A DNA stretch of 11,965 nt from Thermotogae bacterium (GTDB lineage Bacteria > Thermotogota > Thermotogae > Petrotogales > Kosmotogaceae): assembly GCA_003643975.1 (NCBI GenBank), contig QNAR01000030.1, positions 1 through 11,965 of the forward strand, given 5' to 3'. A program made the translations under genes and the position numbers. The notes below the pieces were generated by a model. It ran no database searches and was not told the origin of the DNA. It worked only from the letters and a program-made list of their open reading frames with translations. Numbering within the stretch: the first letter of the stretch is position 1; every line of letters begins with the position of its first letter. This document shows, in pieces, positions 1 to 7,163 of the stretch.

Positions 1-54
1 AAATCTAGCCAAAAGGCTTCCAGCCTTTCCAATTCCGACAACTGATATTCTCAT
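1..54 (-). CDS. NAD(P)-binding Rossmann-fold protein, N-terminal 18 residues only
   Basis: Only the first 18 codons of this minus-strand gene lie in the window; the rest runs off the left edge. The visible peptide is MRISVVGIGKAGSLLARF. It has a beta-strand followed by a glycine-rich turn (G7, G9, G12), as in the dinucleotide-binding loop of Rossmann folds. The start is supported by a GGAGG ribosome-binding site at 68-64, nine bases before the ATG at 54. It diverges from ttuA. Dehydrogenases, DUF2520-like proteins, or the NAD-binding half of a transport regulator would all fit. The fragment is too short to choose, so no function is assigned. Confidence 0.65.
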   Translation of the reverse strand, partial: MRISVVGIGKAGSLLARF

Positions 55-77
55 CTTCTTTTTCCTCCGGTGTTAAA

Positions 78-83
78 ATTATA
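78..83 (-). promoter_or_regulatory. -10 element for the leftward Rossmann-fold gene
   Basis: Read on the minus strand, positions 83-78 are a perfect TATAAT, ten bases before the GGAGG ribosome-binding site of the leftward gene. No good TTGACA-like box lies 16-18 bases upstream, so the call rests on the -10 match alone. The implied leader would be very short, about 17 bases. Confidence 0.35.
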
Positions 84-147
84 CATCAGGAACAAGAAAA
101 GAAGCTTGAAAAGCTCTCAGGACTTTCTTTCATGAGGAGGATTTATT

Positions 148-1068
148 TTGAAGTGCAAAAAATGTTCATCAGAAGCGATAATACATCTAAAGCAGCACAA
201 CATAGCCCTTTGCCCTGAGCATTATGAAGAGTTTTTCTATTCCAGGGTAAAAAAGGCCATAAAGAGATATAGGATGTTCGGCCCGGATTGGAAAATTCTA
301 GTAGCTGTTTCCGGAGGTAAGGATAGTCTTGTGCTATGGGAAGTGTTGAACAATCTCGGCTATGAAGCCGATGGATTATATATAGACCTCGGCATTGGCA
401 AATACTCCGAAACTTCAAAAACCAAAGCTGTCTCTTTTGCCGAAAAGAGAGGTCTTAAACTTTTTATCTCTAGCGTGAGAGATTATCTTGGCGGACTTTC
501 CACCCCTGAAGCAGCCAAAATCATGCGTAGAAAAACCTGTTCTATTTGTGGGCTGGTGAAAAGATATATAATGAACCGCTTTTCACACGAATCAGGATAT
601 GATGTAATAGCCACGGGACACAATCTCGATGATGAAGCTGCAACGCTCTTTGGAAATCTGACTCACTGGCAATTGGGATATCTTGAAAAACAGTATCCCG
701 TTTTACCAAAGACACATCCGAAACTAACACCAAAGGTAAAACCTTTGATTCTTCTCACTGAGAGAGAAGTGGCAACCTTTGCACTTATGAAAAGCATTGA
801 CTATATCATGGTGGAATGTCCTGCTTCGAAGGGGGCTTCTTCGATGTTATACAAAGAGCTTTTGAACATTCTGGAGGTTAATCAGCCAGGCACCAAACAT
901 CGCTTTCTAACAGAATATTTCAAGGTCAAGGACATTTTTTCTGGCCAGGAAGGGAAAATAGAGTTGAAAGAGTGCAGCATTTGTGGCTATCCCACGACTC
1001 AGGACATATGTTCCTTTTGCAAACTACAAGAAGGGATTAATAAACGGATAAATGAGAAAGGGCGTTAA
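148..1068 (+). CDS. ttuA: TtuA-type tRNA 2-thiouridine synthetase (tRNA m5U54 2-sulfurtransferase)
   Basis: ATP-dependent thiolase predicted to convert ribothymidine 54 of the tRNA T-loop to 5-methyl-2-thiouridine, a modification that stabilises tRNA at high temperature. All family landmarks are visible in its 306 residues. There is an N-terminal zinc site (C3, C6, C22, H25) and the PP-loop SGGKDS at 55-60. The three cysteines expected to hold the catalytic [4Fe-4S] cluster are C131, C134 and C224, and ATGHNLDDEA lies at 155-164. A C-terminal zinc ribbon uses C276, C279, C288 and C291. The paired zinc sites separate it from TilS and TtcA. It starts with TTG at 148, seven bases after GAGGAGG (134-140). 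The sulfur carrier TtuB is not in the window. Its 3' end overlaps rodA by 17 bases. The TtuA subfamily is well supported; the exact tRNA target is inferred from the family. Confidence 0.88.
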   Translation: MKCKKCSSEAIIHLKQHNIALCPEHYEEFFYSRVKKAIKRYRMFGPDWKILVAVSGGKDSLVLWEVLNNLGYEADGLYIDLGIGKYSETSKTKAVSFAEKRGLKLFISSVRDYLGGLSTPEAAKIMRRKTCSICGLVKRYIMNRFSHESGYDVIATGHNLDDEAATLFGNLTHWQLGYLEKQYPVLPKTHPKLTPKVKPLILLTEREVATFALMKSIDYIMVECPASKGASSMLYKELLNILEVNQPGTKHRFLTEYFKVKDIFSGQEGKIELKECSICGYPTTQDICSFCKLQEGINKRINEKGR

Positions 1069-2128
1069 ACTTTTTCTGCCATTCAATCTGGTGGCTCTCA
1101 TGTTTTTTGGGCTTTTGGCGATATTTTCTGCCACGTATGGCAACAGGTTTTCAGGTTTGTTTTATAGGCAATTGTTCTGGGATGCACTTGCTTTCTCTGT
1201 GTTTTTAGTCGTTTCCAGACTTAGTTTCAGATTTTGGAAGGCCATTGCTACATGGTTGTTGTTGCTTTCCTTGCTGTTGTTAGTAATCGTATTGTTGCTC
1301 CCTCCCGTTTCTGGTTCGAGGCGCTGGATAGACTTTGGTGTTGTCAGCTTCCAACCTTCTGAAGTGGCAAAGTTCGTGATAATTCTCTTTCTGGCAAAAA
1401 TATATTCGGAATCCCGGAAAAACTTTTACATAGGGGTTGCCATTACTGGGTTACTCGCGTTTCTCATATACAAAGAGCCTGATCTGGGAATGACCATGAT
1501 GATTCTTGGAATCTGGTTTTTCATCACCTTTTTCAGTAGAAGATTCGATAAATGGATTCTTATTGTACTGATAGTCGGGCTTGTTATTTTACCTTTGCTT
1601 TTGTTTTTTGGGCTTGAAGAATATCAGATGAATAGAATTTTGAGCTTTATGAATCCCGAAAAATATGCATCGAGCTCCGCGTATAACACTGTACAGGCAA
1701 TCAGAGCTATTGGTTCCGGTGGCTTTACAGGGAAAGGATTGCTGTTGGGAGTTATGAATAGATATGGTTATGTTCCTGAAGACCATACCGATTTCATTTT
1801 CTCTGTTATTGGCGAGGAATTGGGATTTGTGGGTACACTCACATTGCTCATGCTTTACAGCTTGTTAATGCTCAATATATGGAAAGCCACAAAAAGAGCC
1901 CCGGACATGTTTTCATATCTCGTTTCCGCTGGAATCATGATTACTTTTTTCATGCATATAACTGAAAACATCGGGATGAACCTGGGATTAATGCCTGTTA
2001 CTGGCATTCCGCTTCCCTTTGTCAGTTATGGGGGAAGTTCTGTTATGATATTTGCAGCCCAACTTGGGATGACATATAGATTACTTGCTGGCAATATCGA
2101 GGCTAAATTAATCTCCAATGAGATATAA
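1052..2128 (+). CDS. rodA: RodA/FtsW SEDS-family peptidoglycan glycosyltransferase, probably RodA
   Basis: Polytopic inner-membrane enzyme that polymerises glycan strands from lipid II, usually paired with a class B penicillin-binding protein. The 358 residues contain about ten hydrophobic segments. SEDS signatures are present: SRRWIDFG at 89-96, QPSE at 101-104, KEPDLG at 141-146, PEDHTDFIF at 242-250 and GIPLPFVSYGGSS at 318-330. D247 matches the essential catalytic aspartate of the family. Length and the GIPLPF.SYGGSS form favour RodA (elongation) over FtsW (division), but FtsW cannot be excluded. The ATG lies inside the end of ttuA, with no strong ribosome-binding site nearby, so translation is probably coupled to ttuA. 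No PBP2 or mreBCD genes are in the window. Confidence 0.88.
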   Translation: MRKGVKLFLPFNLVALMFFGLLAIFSATYGNRFSGLFYRQLFWDALAFSVFLVVSRLSFRFWKAIATWLLLLSLLLLVIVLLLPPVSGSRRWIDFGVVSFQPSEVAKFVIILFLAKIYSESRKNFYIGVAITGLLAFLIYKEPDLGMTMMILGIWFFITFFSRRFDKWILIVLIVGLVILPLLLFFGLEEYQMNRILSFMNPEKYASSSAYNTVQAIRAIGSGGFTGKGLLLGVMNRYGYVPEDHTDFIFSVIGEELGFVGTLTLLMLYSLLMLNIWKATKRAPDMFSYLVSAGIMITFFMHITENIGMNLGLMPVTGIPLPFVSYGGSSVMIFAAQLGMTYRLLAGNIEAKLISNEI

Positions 2129-2168
2129 TCAAAATATCAAGATGATATCTTGTAGAAAATGAGCCAGA

Positions 2169-2174
2169 TATAAT
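2169..2174 (+). promoter_or_regulatory. Possible -10 box for the ftcD-cysS cluster
   Basis: The 123-base AT-rich gap between rodA and ftcD (2129-2251) contains a perfect TATAAT here, 78 bases before the ftcD ATG, but no convincing -35 box at 16-18 bases. A weaker pair, TTTAGA at 2185-2190 and TACACT at 2208-2213 with a 17-base spacer, is an alternative. There is no T-tract terminator after rodA; the hairpin at 2138-2152 is only six base pairs. Read-through from rodA is therefore possible. Confidence 0.3.
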
Positions 2175-2251
2175 ATTCATTATCTTTAGAATTTTTAAAA
2201 TTTCGCCTACACTATCAAAGCGTTATTTGAATTATAAAAGGAGGTTACCCT

Positions 2252-3172
2252 ATGAAGATCGTTGAATCCGTTCCCAATTTCAGCGAAGGTAGAAAACAGG
2301 AAGTAGTTGAAGCTATTGTGGACGAAGCCAGAGCAGTTGACAAAGTCTGGGTTCTCGATTATTCAAGTGACCCGGATCACAATAGATCGGTTGTGACCAT
2401 AGCCGGTGATCCCAATGCTGTTGTCACAGCGCTTTTCAATATGTCTAAAAAGGCCCAGGAGTTAATTGACCTTAGAAAACACCGGGGTGAGCACCCCAGA
2501 ATGGGTGCTGTTGATGTAATTCCCCTTGTACCTATCATGGGAATCACAAAAGAAGAATGTGTGGAGCTTTCAAAAGAGCTAGGAAAGAAAATTGGAGAAG
2601 AGCTTGAGATACCCGTTTACCTTTATGAATATTCTGCAAGCTCAAAGGAGCGAGAAAACCTTTCAGGGATAAGGAAAGGGGAATTTGAGGGTTTTCATGA
2701 GAAGATAAAGCTTCCCAATTGGAAACCAGACTTCGGACCCGAAAAGGTTCATCCCACCGCAGGTGTTGTTGCAGTAGGTTGCAGAGAATTTTTAATAGCC
2801 TTTAATGTCAATCTCGGTACAGATAACATTGAAATTGCAAAGAAAATCGCAAAAGCTGTTAGACATATTAGTGGTGGGTTCAGATATGTCAAAGCTTTGG
2901 GCTTCAAACTGGAAGAGCGAGGCATAGTACAGGTCTCCATGAATTTAACGAACTACAAAAAGACTCCTGTGCACAGAGTTTTTGAAATTATCAAACTCGA
3001 GGCTGAAAGATATGGAGTTCCCATAGTTGGCTCAGAAATTGTTGGTATGGTCCCAATGAAAGCACTTCTTGATGTTGCAGATTTTTACTTGCGTCTCGAA
3101 AACTACGATCCTGATCTGGTTATAGAAAAGAAACTGCTTGATACCATCTCACGCGAGGCAGATGAACAATGA
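2252..3172 (+). CDS. ftcD: Glutamate formimidoyltransferase (stand-alone, no cyclodeaminase domain)
   Basis: Transfers the formimino group of N-formimino-L-glutamate to tetrahydrofolate, the last step of one route of histidine degradation, giving glutamate and 5-formimino-THF in the cytoplasm. The N-terminus (KIVESVPNFSEGR, residues 2-14) and the DHNRSVVT segment at 42-49 are typical. H81 in GEHPRMGAVD matches the catalytic histidine of the animal transferase domain. At 306 residues it is a transferase domain only; the cyclodeaminase domain fused in animals is absent, so a separate enzyme must process 5-formimino-THF. AAAGGAGGT at 2236-2244 sits seven bases before the ATG. Its TGA overlaps the ATG of hutI (ATGA, 4 bases), which indicates translational coupling. 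Confidence 0.93.
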   Translation: MKIVESVPNFSEGRKQEVVEAIVDEARAVDKVWVLDYSSDPDHNRSVVTIAGDPNAVVTALFNMSKKAQELIDLRKHRGEHPRMGAVDVIPLVPIMGITKEECVELSKELGKKIGEELEIPVYLYEYSASSKERENLSGIRKGEFEGFHEKIKLPNWKPDFGPEKVHPTAGVVAVGCREFLIAFNVNLGTDNIEIAKKIAKAVRHISGGFRYVKALGFKLEERGIVQVSMNLTNYKKTPVHRVFEIIKLEAERYGVPIVGSEIVGMVPMKALLDVADFYLRLENYDPDLVIEKKLLDTISREADEQ

Positions 3173-4389
3173 AACTCGATACCCTTATTGTGGGTCTTAA
3201 AGAAGTCGTTTCCCCTATTCGCAAAGGCCCTGTTAGAGGCAACGAGATGGGGCAGCTCAAAGTAAGAAAAGGAACAAATATTGGTATAAAGAATGGGAAA
3301 ATCGCCTATATAGGAACAGAAAGACCGCCAGCATTAAGAGAAGTTCAGGCGCATGGGCTTGTTGCGCTACCGGGATTTGTTGATTGTCACACTCATATCC
3401 CCTTTATAGGTAATAGAAGTTTTGAATTTCTCATGCGTCTTGAAGGAAGAAGTTATATGGAAATCATGGAAAATGGTGGCGGCATTTTTTCAACCGTGAA
3501 AGCTGTTAGAGAAGCTTCAGAAGCTGAACTTTTTCGATACAACATGAAAAGTCTTGTAGAAATGGCACATTATGGAATCACCACAGTGGAGGGAAAAAGT
3601 GGTTACGGCCTTGACAAAGAATCAGAATTAAAACAGCTCAGCGTGCTGAAACGGCTGAATGCTTCCCAACCCATTGATGTGGCTTCCACCTTTTTGGGCG
3701 CACACGCTTTTCCAGATGGTTACCACAAAAAAAGTGAATATCTTGAATACCTGCTTGGCTTTGTTGATAAAGTAAAAAAATACACAAATACGGCTGACAT
3801 ATTCTGTGAAAAAGGGGTGTTTGAACCGGAGGAAAGCAGACGATTCCTGAAAGAATTAAAAAGAAGGGGATTCAGGATAAGATTACACGCTGACGAACTC
3901 GCTGCTTCTGGCGGGGGAAAGCTTGCCGTAGAATTGGGAGCTGTTTCAGCTGACCACTTGATTGCAGCCGACGATGAAACGCTTAGAGCTATTGCAAGCA
4001 GTGATGTTACGGCAGTATTAATGCCCGGAACTTCCTTCTTTCTGAGAGAAAAATATGCCAGAGGAGATTTTTTGATCAGTCATAATGGAATCGTTGCATT
4101 GGGATCGGATTTCAACCCCGGGTCCTGTAACATCTATGACCCCCTTCTTGTAATTCATCTGGCTGTTTCGCGCAATGGGTTAAAGGTAGAAGAAGCGATA
4201 ACCGCTTATACTGCAAACAGTGCGCACGTGCTGGATGTGGCTGACAGGAAAGGGTTGCTGGAGATAGGATACGATGCCGACCTTGTGCTTCTCGATTTGG
4301 AGAGCTATCTTGATTTACCTTACATGTTCTCCAGAGAAGCTTTTGCCGCCACCATTAAAGAAGGAAAAGTGATCGCTGGTGATCTTTGA
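3169..4389 (+). CDS. hutI: Imidazolonepropionase
   Basis: Amidohydrolase that opens 4-imidazolone-5-propanoate to N-formimino-L-glutamate, the substrate of the adjacent FtcD. Among its 406 residues are the metal-binding HTH of VDCHTH (H74, H76), LGAHAFP at 176-182, HADEL at 240-244 (metal-ligand and catalytic region), DHL at 262-264 and SDFNPG at 313-318 with the metal-ligand aspartate D314. The segment RLEGRSYMEIMENGGGI at 90-106 is characteristic of HutI rather than of other amidohydrolases. GAGG at 3155-3158 lies about ten bases before the ATG. HutH and HutU, needed for the earlier steps, are not in the window. The 3' end overlaps rlmH by 11 bases. Confidence 0.94.
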   Translation: MKLDTLIVGLKEVVSPIRKGPVRGNEMGQLKVRKGTNIGIKNGKIAYIGTERPPALREVQAHGLVALPGFVDCHTHIPFIGNRSFEFLMRLEGRSYMEIMENGGGIFSTVKAVREASEAELFRYNMKSLVEMAHYGITTVEGKSGYGLDKESELKQLSVLKRLNASQPIDVASTFLGAHAFPDGYHKKSEYLEYLLGFVDKVKKYTNTADIFCEKGVFEPEESRRFLKELKRRGFRIRLHADELAASGGGKLAVELGAVSADHLIAADDETLRAIASSDVTAVLMPGTSFFLREKYARGDFLISHNGIVALGSDFNPGSCNIYDPLLVIHLAVSRNGLKVEEAITAYTANSAHVLDVADRKGLLEIGYDADLVLLDLESYLDLPYMFSREAFAATIKEGKVIAGDL

Positions 4390-4846
4390 GATAGTGGTAA
4401 CCGGTAAATTGAAAACGGATTTCATCAAAAAAGGTGTGGAGCGTTACTTAAAGTGGCTCTCCCCTTATGCTGTGATTAAAATTACGACTTTGCCATTGGG
4501 TAAGGGAAACAACATTGAAGAGATAAAGAAAGAAGAAGCAAAGCGATACCTAAGTATATTAGAAGCTGAAAAATATGCCCATATTTTGATTCTCGATGAG
4601 AGGGGAGAAATGCCAACTTCTGTTCAGTTTGCATCAAAGCTGAAAACATGGCAAAATAGAAGTGTTAAGAAGGTGTTTTTTCTCATAGGTGGACCCTATG
4701 GTTTTTCAAGTGAAATACTGAGAAGCAAGTGGGAGCTTCTCTCTTTGTCAAAGCTGACCTTTACCCATGAAATGACGGTGCTGTTGCTTTTAGAGCAACT
4801 ATACAGAGCAGAAACGATACTTTTGGGAAAAACATATCACTATTGA
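4379..4846 (+). CDS. rlmH: RlmH, 23S rRNA (pseudouridine1915-N3)-methyltransferase
   Basis: SPOUT-class methyltransferase that uses SAM to methylate N3 of pseudouridine 1915 in helix 69 of 23S rRNA on the assembled ribosome. At 155 residues it has the family's standard length. Landmarks are LDERG at 72-76, the knot segment FLIGGPYG at 101-108, LSLSKLTFTHEM at 121-132 and the C-terminal YHY at 153-155, which matches the conserved RlmH tail. The start is GTG at 4379, inside the end of hutI, with AAGGAAAAG at 4361-4369 as ribosome-binding site. The start fits the usual short N-terminus (MIFEIVVTGKL). Coupling to hutI is expected. Confidence 0.93.
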   Translation: MIFEIVVTGKLKTDFIKKGVERYLKWLSPYAVIKITTLPLGKGNNIEEIKKEEAKRYLSILEAEKYAHILILDERGEMPTSVQFASKLKTWQNRSVKKVFFLIGGPYGFSSEILRSKWELLSLSKLTFTHEMTVLLLLEQLYRAETILLGKTYHY

Positions 4847-4873
4847 CTATTGATCTGGAGGTGTTAAATTACA

Positions 4874-6235
4874 GTGGAAGACCCAGCCAGTACTGGTGAC
4901 CCTCTCTCGTTGTTCTTGAACTTTCTGTTTCTTGTGCTTTTGATCTACCTTTCTGGCCTTTTTTCCGGTTCTGAAACCGCTCTTACTTCTGTGAGTAGGT
5001 TGAGGTTAAGGAAACTCCTAAAAGAAGAGAAAGACAAATCCATGCGACAAATTCTTCAAGCATCGCTTGAAAAGCCCAATAAGATGCTTACGGCAATTCT
5101 CATAATGAATAACCTGGTCAATATTCTTGCATCTTCCGTGGCAACGCTTCTGGTGTTGAGAGTATTGCCAGAAGGTGCTCAAAGCACCGCAGCGGCGATA
5201 GTAACTGGTGTAATGACATTTCTAATCCTTGTCTTTGGTGAAATAACCCCTAAGATCCATGCCAGAGAAAATGCCGAAAAAGTCTTCCGAAGGATCATAA
5301 GTTTCATTTCGTTTGTCACTAAAGTTCTCACCCCTGTTATCTGGATTCTTATGAATATTTCCAATGCGCTGATAGTGTTAAGAGGGGGAAAGAAGGTTAG
5401 AGAAACTCCTTTTATAACCGAAGATGAAATCATCTCGGCTGTCGATGTAGGGCATGAAGAAGGGGTATTGCTTCCTGAAGAGAGACGTATGATGAAAATG
5501 TCCCTGGAGTTGAAGGGCACCTCTGTCAAAGAAATAATGACGCCAAGGGTTGAAATTGTCTGCATAGAGGAAGATGCAGTGATTAGAGATCTTTTGAACC
5601 TCGTACATGAAGAGGGTTATTCACGGATACCAGTATATCGTGAAAATATAGACCGCATTGTCGGTGTTTGTTATGCAAAAGATATCATCGGCTATATTGC
5701 AGAGAGAAAGGATCCCGAAAGAATTTTAGACACAATCCCTGTAAAGGAAATCATGCGTGTTCCCTTTTTCATACCGGAAACTAAAAAGATTCATGACCTC
5801 ATGAAGGAGTTCAAGCAGAAAAAAATCCATCTCGCCATTGTAGTGGATGAATACGGTGGCACAGCAGGGCTGGTGTCTATGGAAGATATCCTCGAGGAAT
5901 TTACGGGAGAAATATTGGATGAATACGATGTAGAATCCGAAGAGATAACAATAGAAAAGATCGATGAAAGTACGTATATAATAGATGGAATGACACCTAT
6001 AAACGATATTGAAAGGGAACTTGACATAAAATTTCCCGAGACGGAGTTTGAAACTGTCGGTGGATACTTACTTGAAATTTTAGAACGGTTCCCTGACGTT
6101 GGGGAAATAATCCACATAGACGGTTTCAACTTTGAAATTATTGCCATCGGAAAGAACCGCATTGAGAAAATAAAGCTCACTGTGGAACGGAGGAAAAAGA
6201 ATGTTGACCAAAAAAGAGAAAAAACTGCTGATTGA
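4874..6235 (+). CDS. CNNM/CorC-HlyC family membrane protein (DUF21, CBS pair, CorC_HlyC domain)
   Basis: Predicted inner-membrane protein of the CNNM/CorB class, often linked to Mg2+ efflux or divalent-cation handling; older annotations call it hemolysin-related. In the 453 residues, a DUF21 membrane domain occupies about 10-170. It contains SGSETALTSVSRLRLRKL at 31-48 and FGEITPKIHA at 121-130, the conserved E-T-P-K turn. A CBS pair follows at about 218-345, with MTPR at 222-225, GYSRIPVY at 248-255 and VVDEYGGTAGLVSMEDILEE at 323-342. The C-terminal CorC_HlyC domain is about 358-440. It starts with GTG at 4874, ten bases after GGAGGTG (4857-4863). The last 35 bases overlap cdd. Transported ion and direction cannot be read from sequence. 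Confidence 0.88.
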   Translation: MEDPASTGDPLSLFLNFLFLVLLIYLSGLFSGSETALTSVSRLRLRKLLKEEKDKSMRQILQASLEKPNKMLTAILIMNNLVNILASSVATLLVLRVLPEGAQSTAAAIVTGVMTFLILVFGEITPKIHARENAEKVFRRIISFISFVTKVLTPVIWILMNISNALIVLRGGKKVRETPFITEDEIISAVDVGHEEGVLLPEERRMMKMSLELKGTSVKEIMTPRVEIVCIEEDAVIRDLLNLVHEEGYSRIPVYRENIDRIVGVCYAKDIIGYIAERKDPERILDTIPVKEIMRVPFFIPETKKIHDLMKEFKQKKIHLAIVVDEYGGTAGLVSMEDILEEFTGEILDEYDVESEEITIEKIDESTYIIDGMTPINDIERELDIKFPETEFETVGGYLLEILERFPDVGEIIHIDGFNFEIIAIGKNRIEKIKLTVERRKKNVDQKREKTAD

Positions 6236-6596
6236 AAAAGCCCTTGAAGCGAGAAAAAATTCATACTCTCCTTATTCGAACTTTGCCGTTGGAGCAGCCT
6301 TGTTAACCGAAGATGGAGAGATTTTTCTGGGAGCAAATGTTGAGAATGCTTCTTTGGGTCTTACCATATGTGCTGAACGCAGCGCTATTTTTTCTGCGGT
6401 GAGCTACGGAAAAAGAAAATTCAAGGCAATAGCGATTGCTGGATCGCAGGAGTCCCCTACACCACCTTGTGGTGCCTGCCGTCAGGTAATGACCGAATTT
6501 GGAGAGTTCGCGGTTATTCTGGTTGGACAAAATGAAATATTGGAAACCAGTGTATCTGAATTACTGCCGTTACAATTCGATTTAAAAGGAGAATAA
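6201..6596 (+). CDS. cdd: Cytidine deaminase
   Basis: Zinc hydrolase that deaminates cytidine and deoxycytidine to uridine and deoxyuridine for pyrimidine salvage. At 131 residues it matches the small homotetrameric class. SPYSNFAVGAAL at 23-34 is the typical substrate loop, and NVENASLGLTICAERSAI at 46-63 contains C57 (zinc) and E59 (proton shuttle). PCGACRQ at 89-95 supplies the other zinc cysteines, C90 and C93. The ATG follows ACGGAGG by seven bases and lies 35 bases inside the preceding membrane-protein gene, an unusually long overlap for this cluster. Confidence 0.95.
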   Translation: MLTKKEKKLLIEKALEARKNSYSPYSNFAVGAALLTEDGEIFLGANVENASLGLTICAERSAIFSAVSYGKRKFKAIAIAGSQESPTPPCGACRQVMTEFGEFAVILVGQNEILETSVSELLPLQFDLKGE

Positions 6597-6602
6597 CAAA
6601 AA

Positions 6603-7163
6603 ATGGAAAACCAAGAATCGAAAGCTGAAAAATCAATACGGTGTGAAACGATTTTCAATGGCAGTATCATAAAGGTAGAAAAGCACAAAGTTGAGCTTTC
6701 TGATGGTTCTGAAAGTTATCGGGAGGTTGTACGCCATCAGGGGGCTGTTGCGGTGGTGCCGATTTTCGGTGATAAGATAATACTTGTGAAACAGTTCCGC
6801 TTTCCTGTTGGGCAATTTTTGCTGGAAATTCCTGCTGGAAAACTGGAGAAAGATGAAGAGCCAGAACTTTGTGCTATCAGGGAGCTTAGAGAAGAAACTG
6901 GTTACAATGCCCAGAAATTGACGAAATTAGGAGAGCTTTACACTTCGCCAGGATTTTCAGATGAAAAAATCCACGTCTTTCTTGCCGAAGTTGTACCCGA
7001 TGGAGAACCAGAACCCGACCCCGGAGAGTTTGTAGAGAAAATTGAGCTTTCTTTCAAGGGCATTGTAGAAGACGTTCTTTCAGGTAAAATTTTAGATGGA
7101 AAGACCGTTGCTGGAATACTCATGGCTGAAAAATATCTGACAGGTGGTGAAAGAAATGGTTAG
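6603..7163 (+). CDS. nudF: Nudix hydrolase, ADP-ribose pyrophosphatase type
   Basis: Predicted to hydrolyse ADP-ribose (and perhaps related nucleotide sugars) to AMP and ribose 5-phosphate. The Nudix box is complete at 79-101: G79, E85, then REL at 93-95 and EETG at 97-100, giving G-x5-E-x7-REL-x-EE-x-G with the metal-binding glutamates. The flanking segments HQGAVAVVPI (45-54), QFRFPVGQFLLEIPAGKLE (64-82) and ELYTSPGFSDEKIHVFLA (111-128) are typical of the ADP-ribose pyrophosphatase subgroup; the proline-containing stretch after the box supports this. AAAAGGAG at 6584-6591 precedes the ATG. It starts six bases after cdd and overlaps gltX by eight. Substrate is inferred from the subgroup. Confidence 0.85.
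   Translation: MENQESKAEKSIRCETIFNGSIIKVEKHKVELSDGSESYREVVRHQGAVAVVPIFGDKIILVKQFRFPVGQFLLEIPAGKLEKDEEPELCAIRELREETGYNAQKLTKLGELYTSPGFSDEKIHVFLAEVVPDGEPEPDPGEFVEKIELSFKGIVEDVLSGKILDGKTVAGILMAEKYLTGGERNG

Noticed and set aside
2138..2152. Hairpin CAAGAT-GAT-ATCTTG after rodA
   Set aside because: Only six base pairs, AT-rich, with no T-tract; too weak for a terminator.
5791..6336. Open minus-strand frame of 181 codons opposite the CNNM-type gene and cdd
   Set aside because: Serine- and isoleucine-rich shadow with no ribosome-binding site; both plus-strand genes here have full conserved motifs.
7144..7155. Upstream GTG starts for gltX
   Set aside because: They overlap the AGGTGG ribosome-binding site; ATG at 7156 has correct spacing and matches the usual N-terminus.
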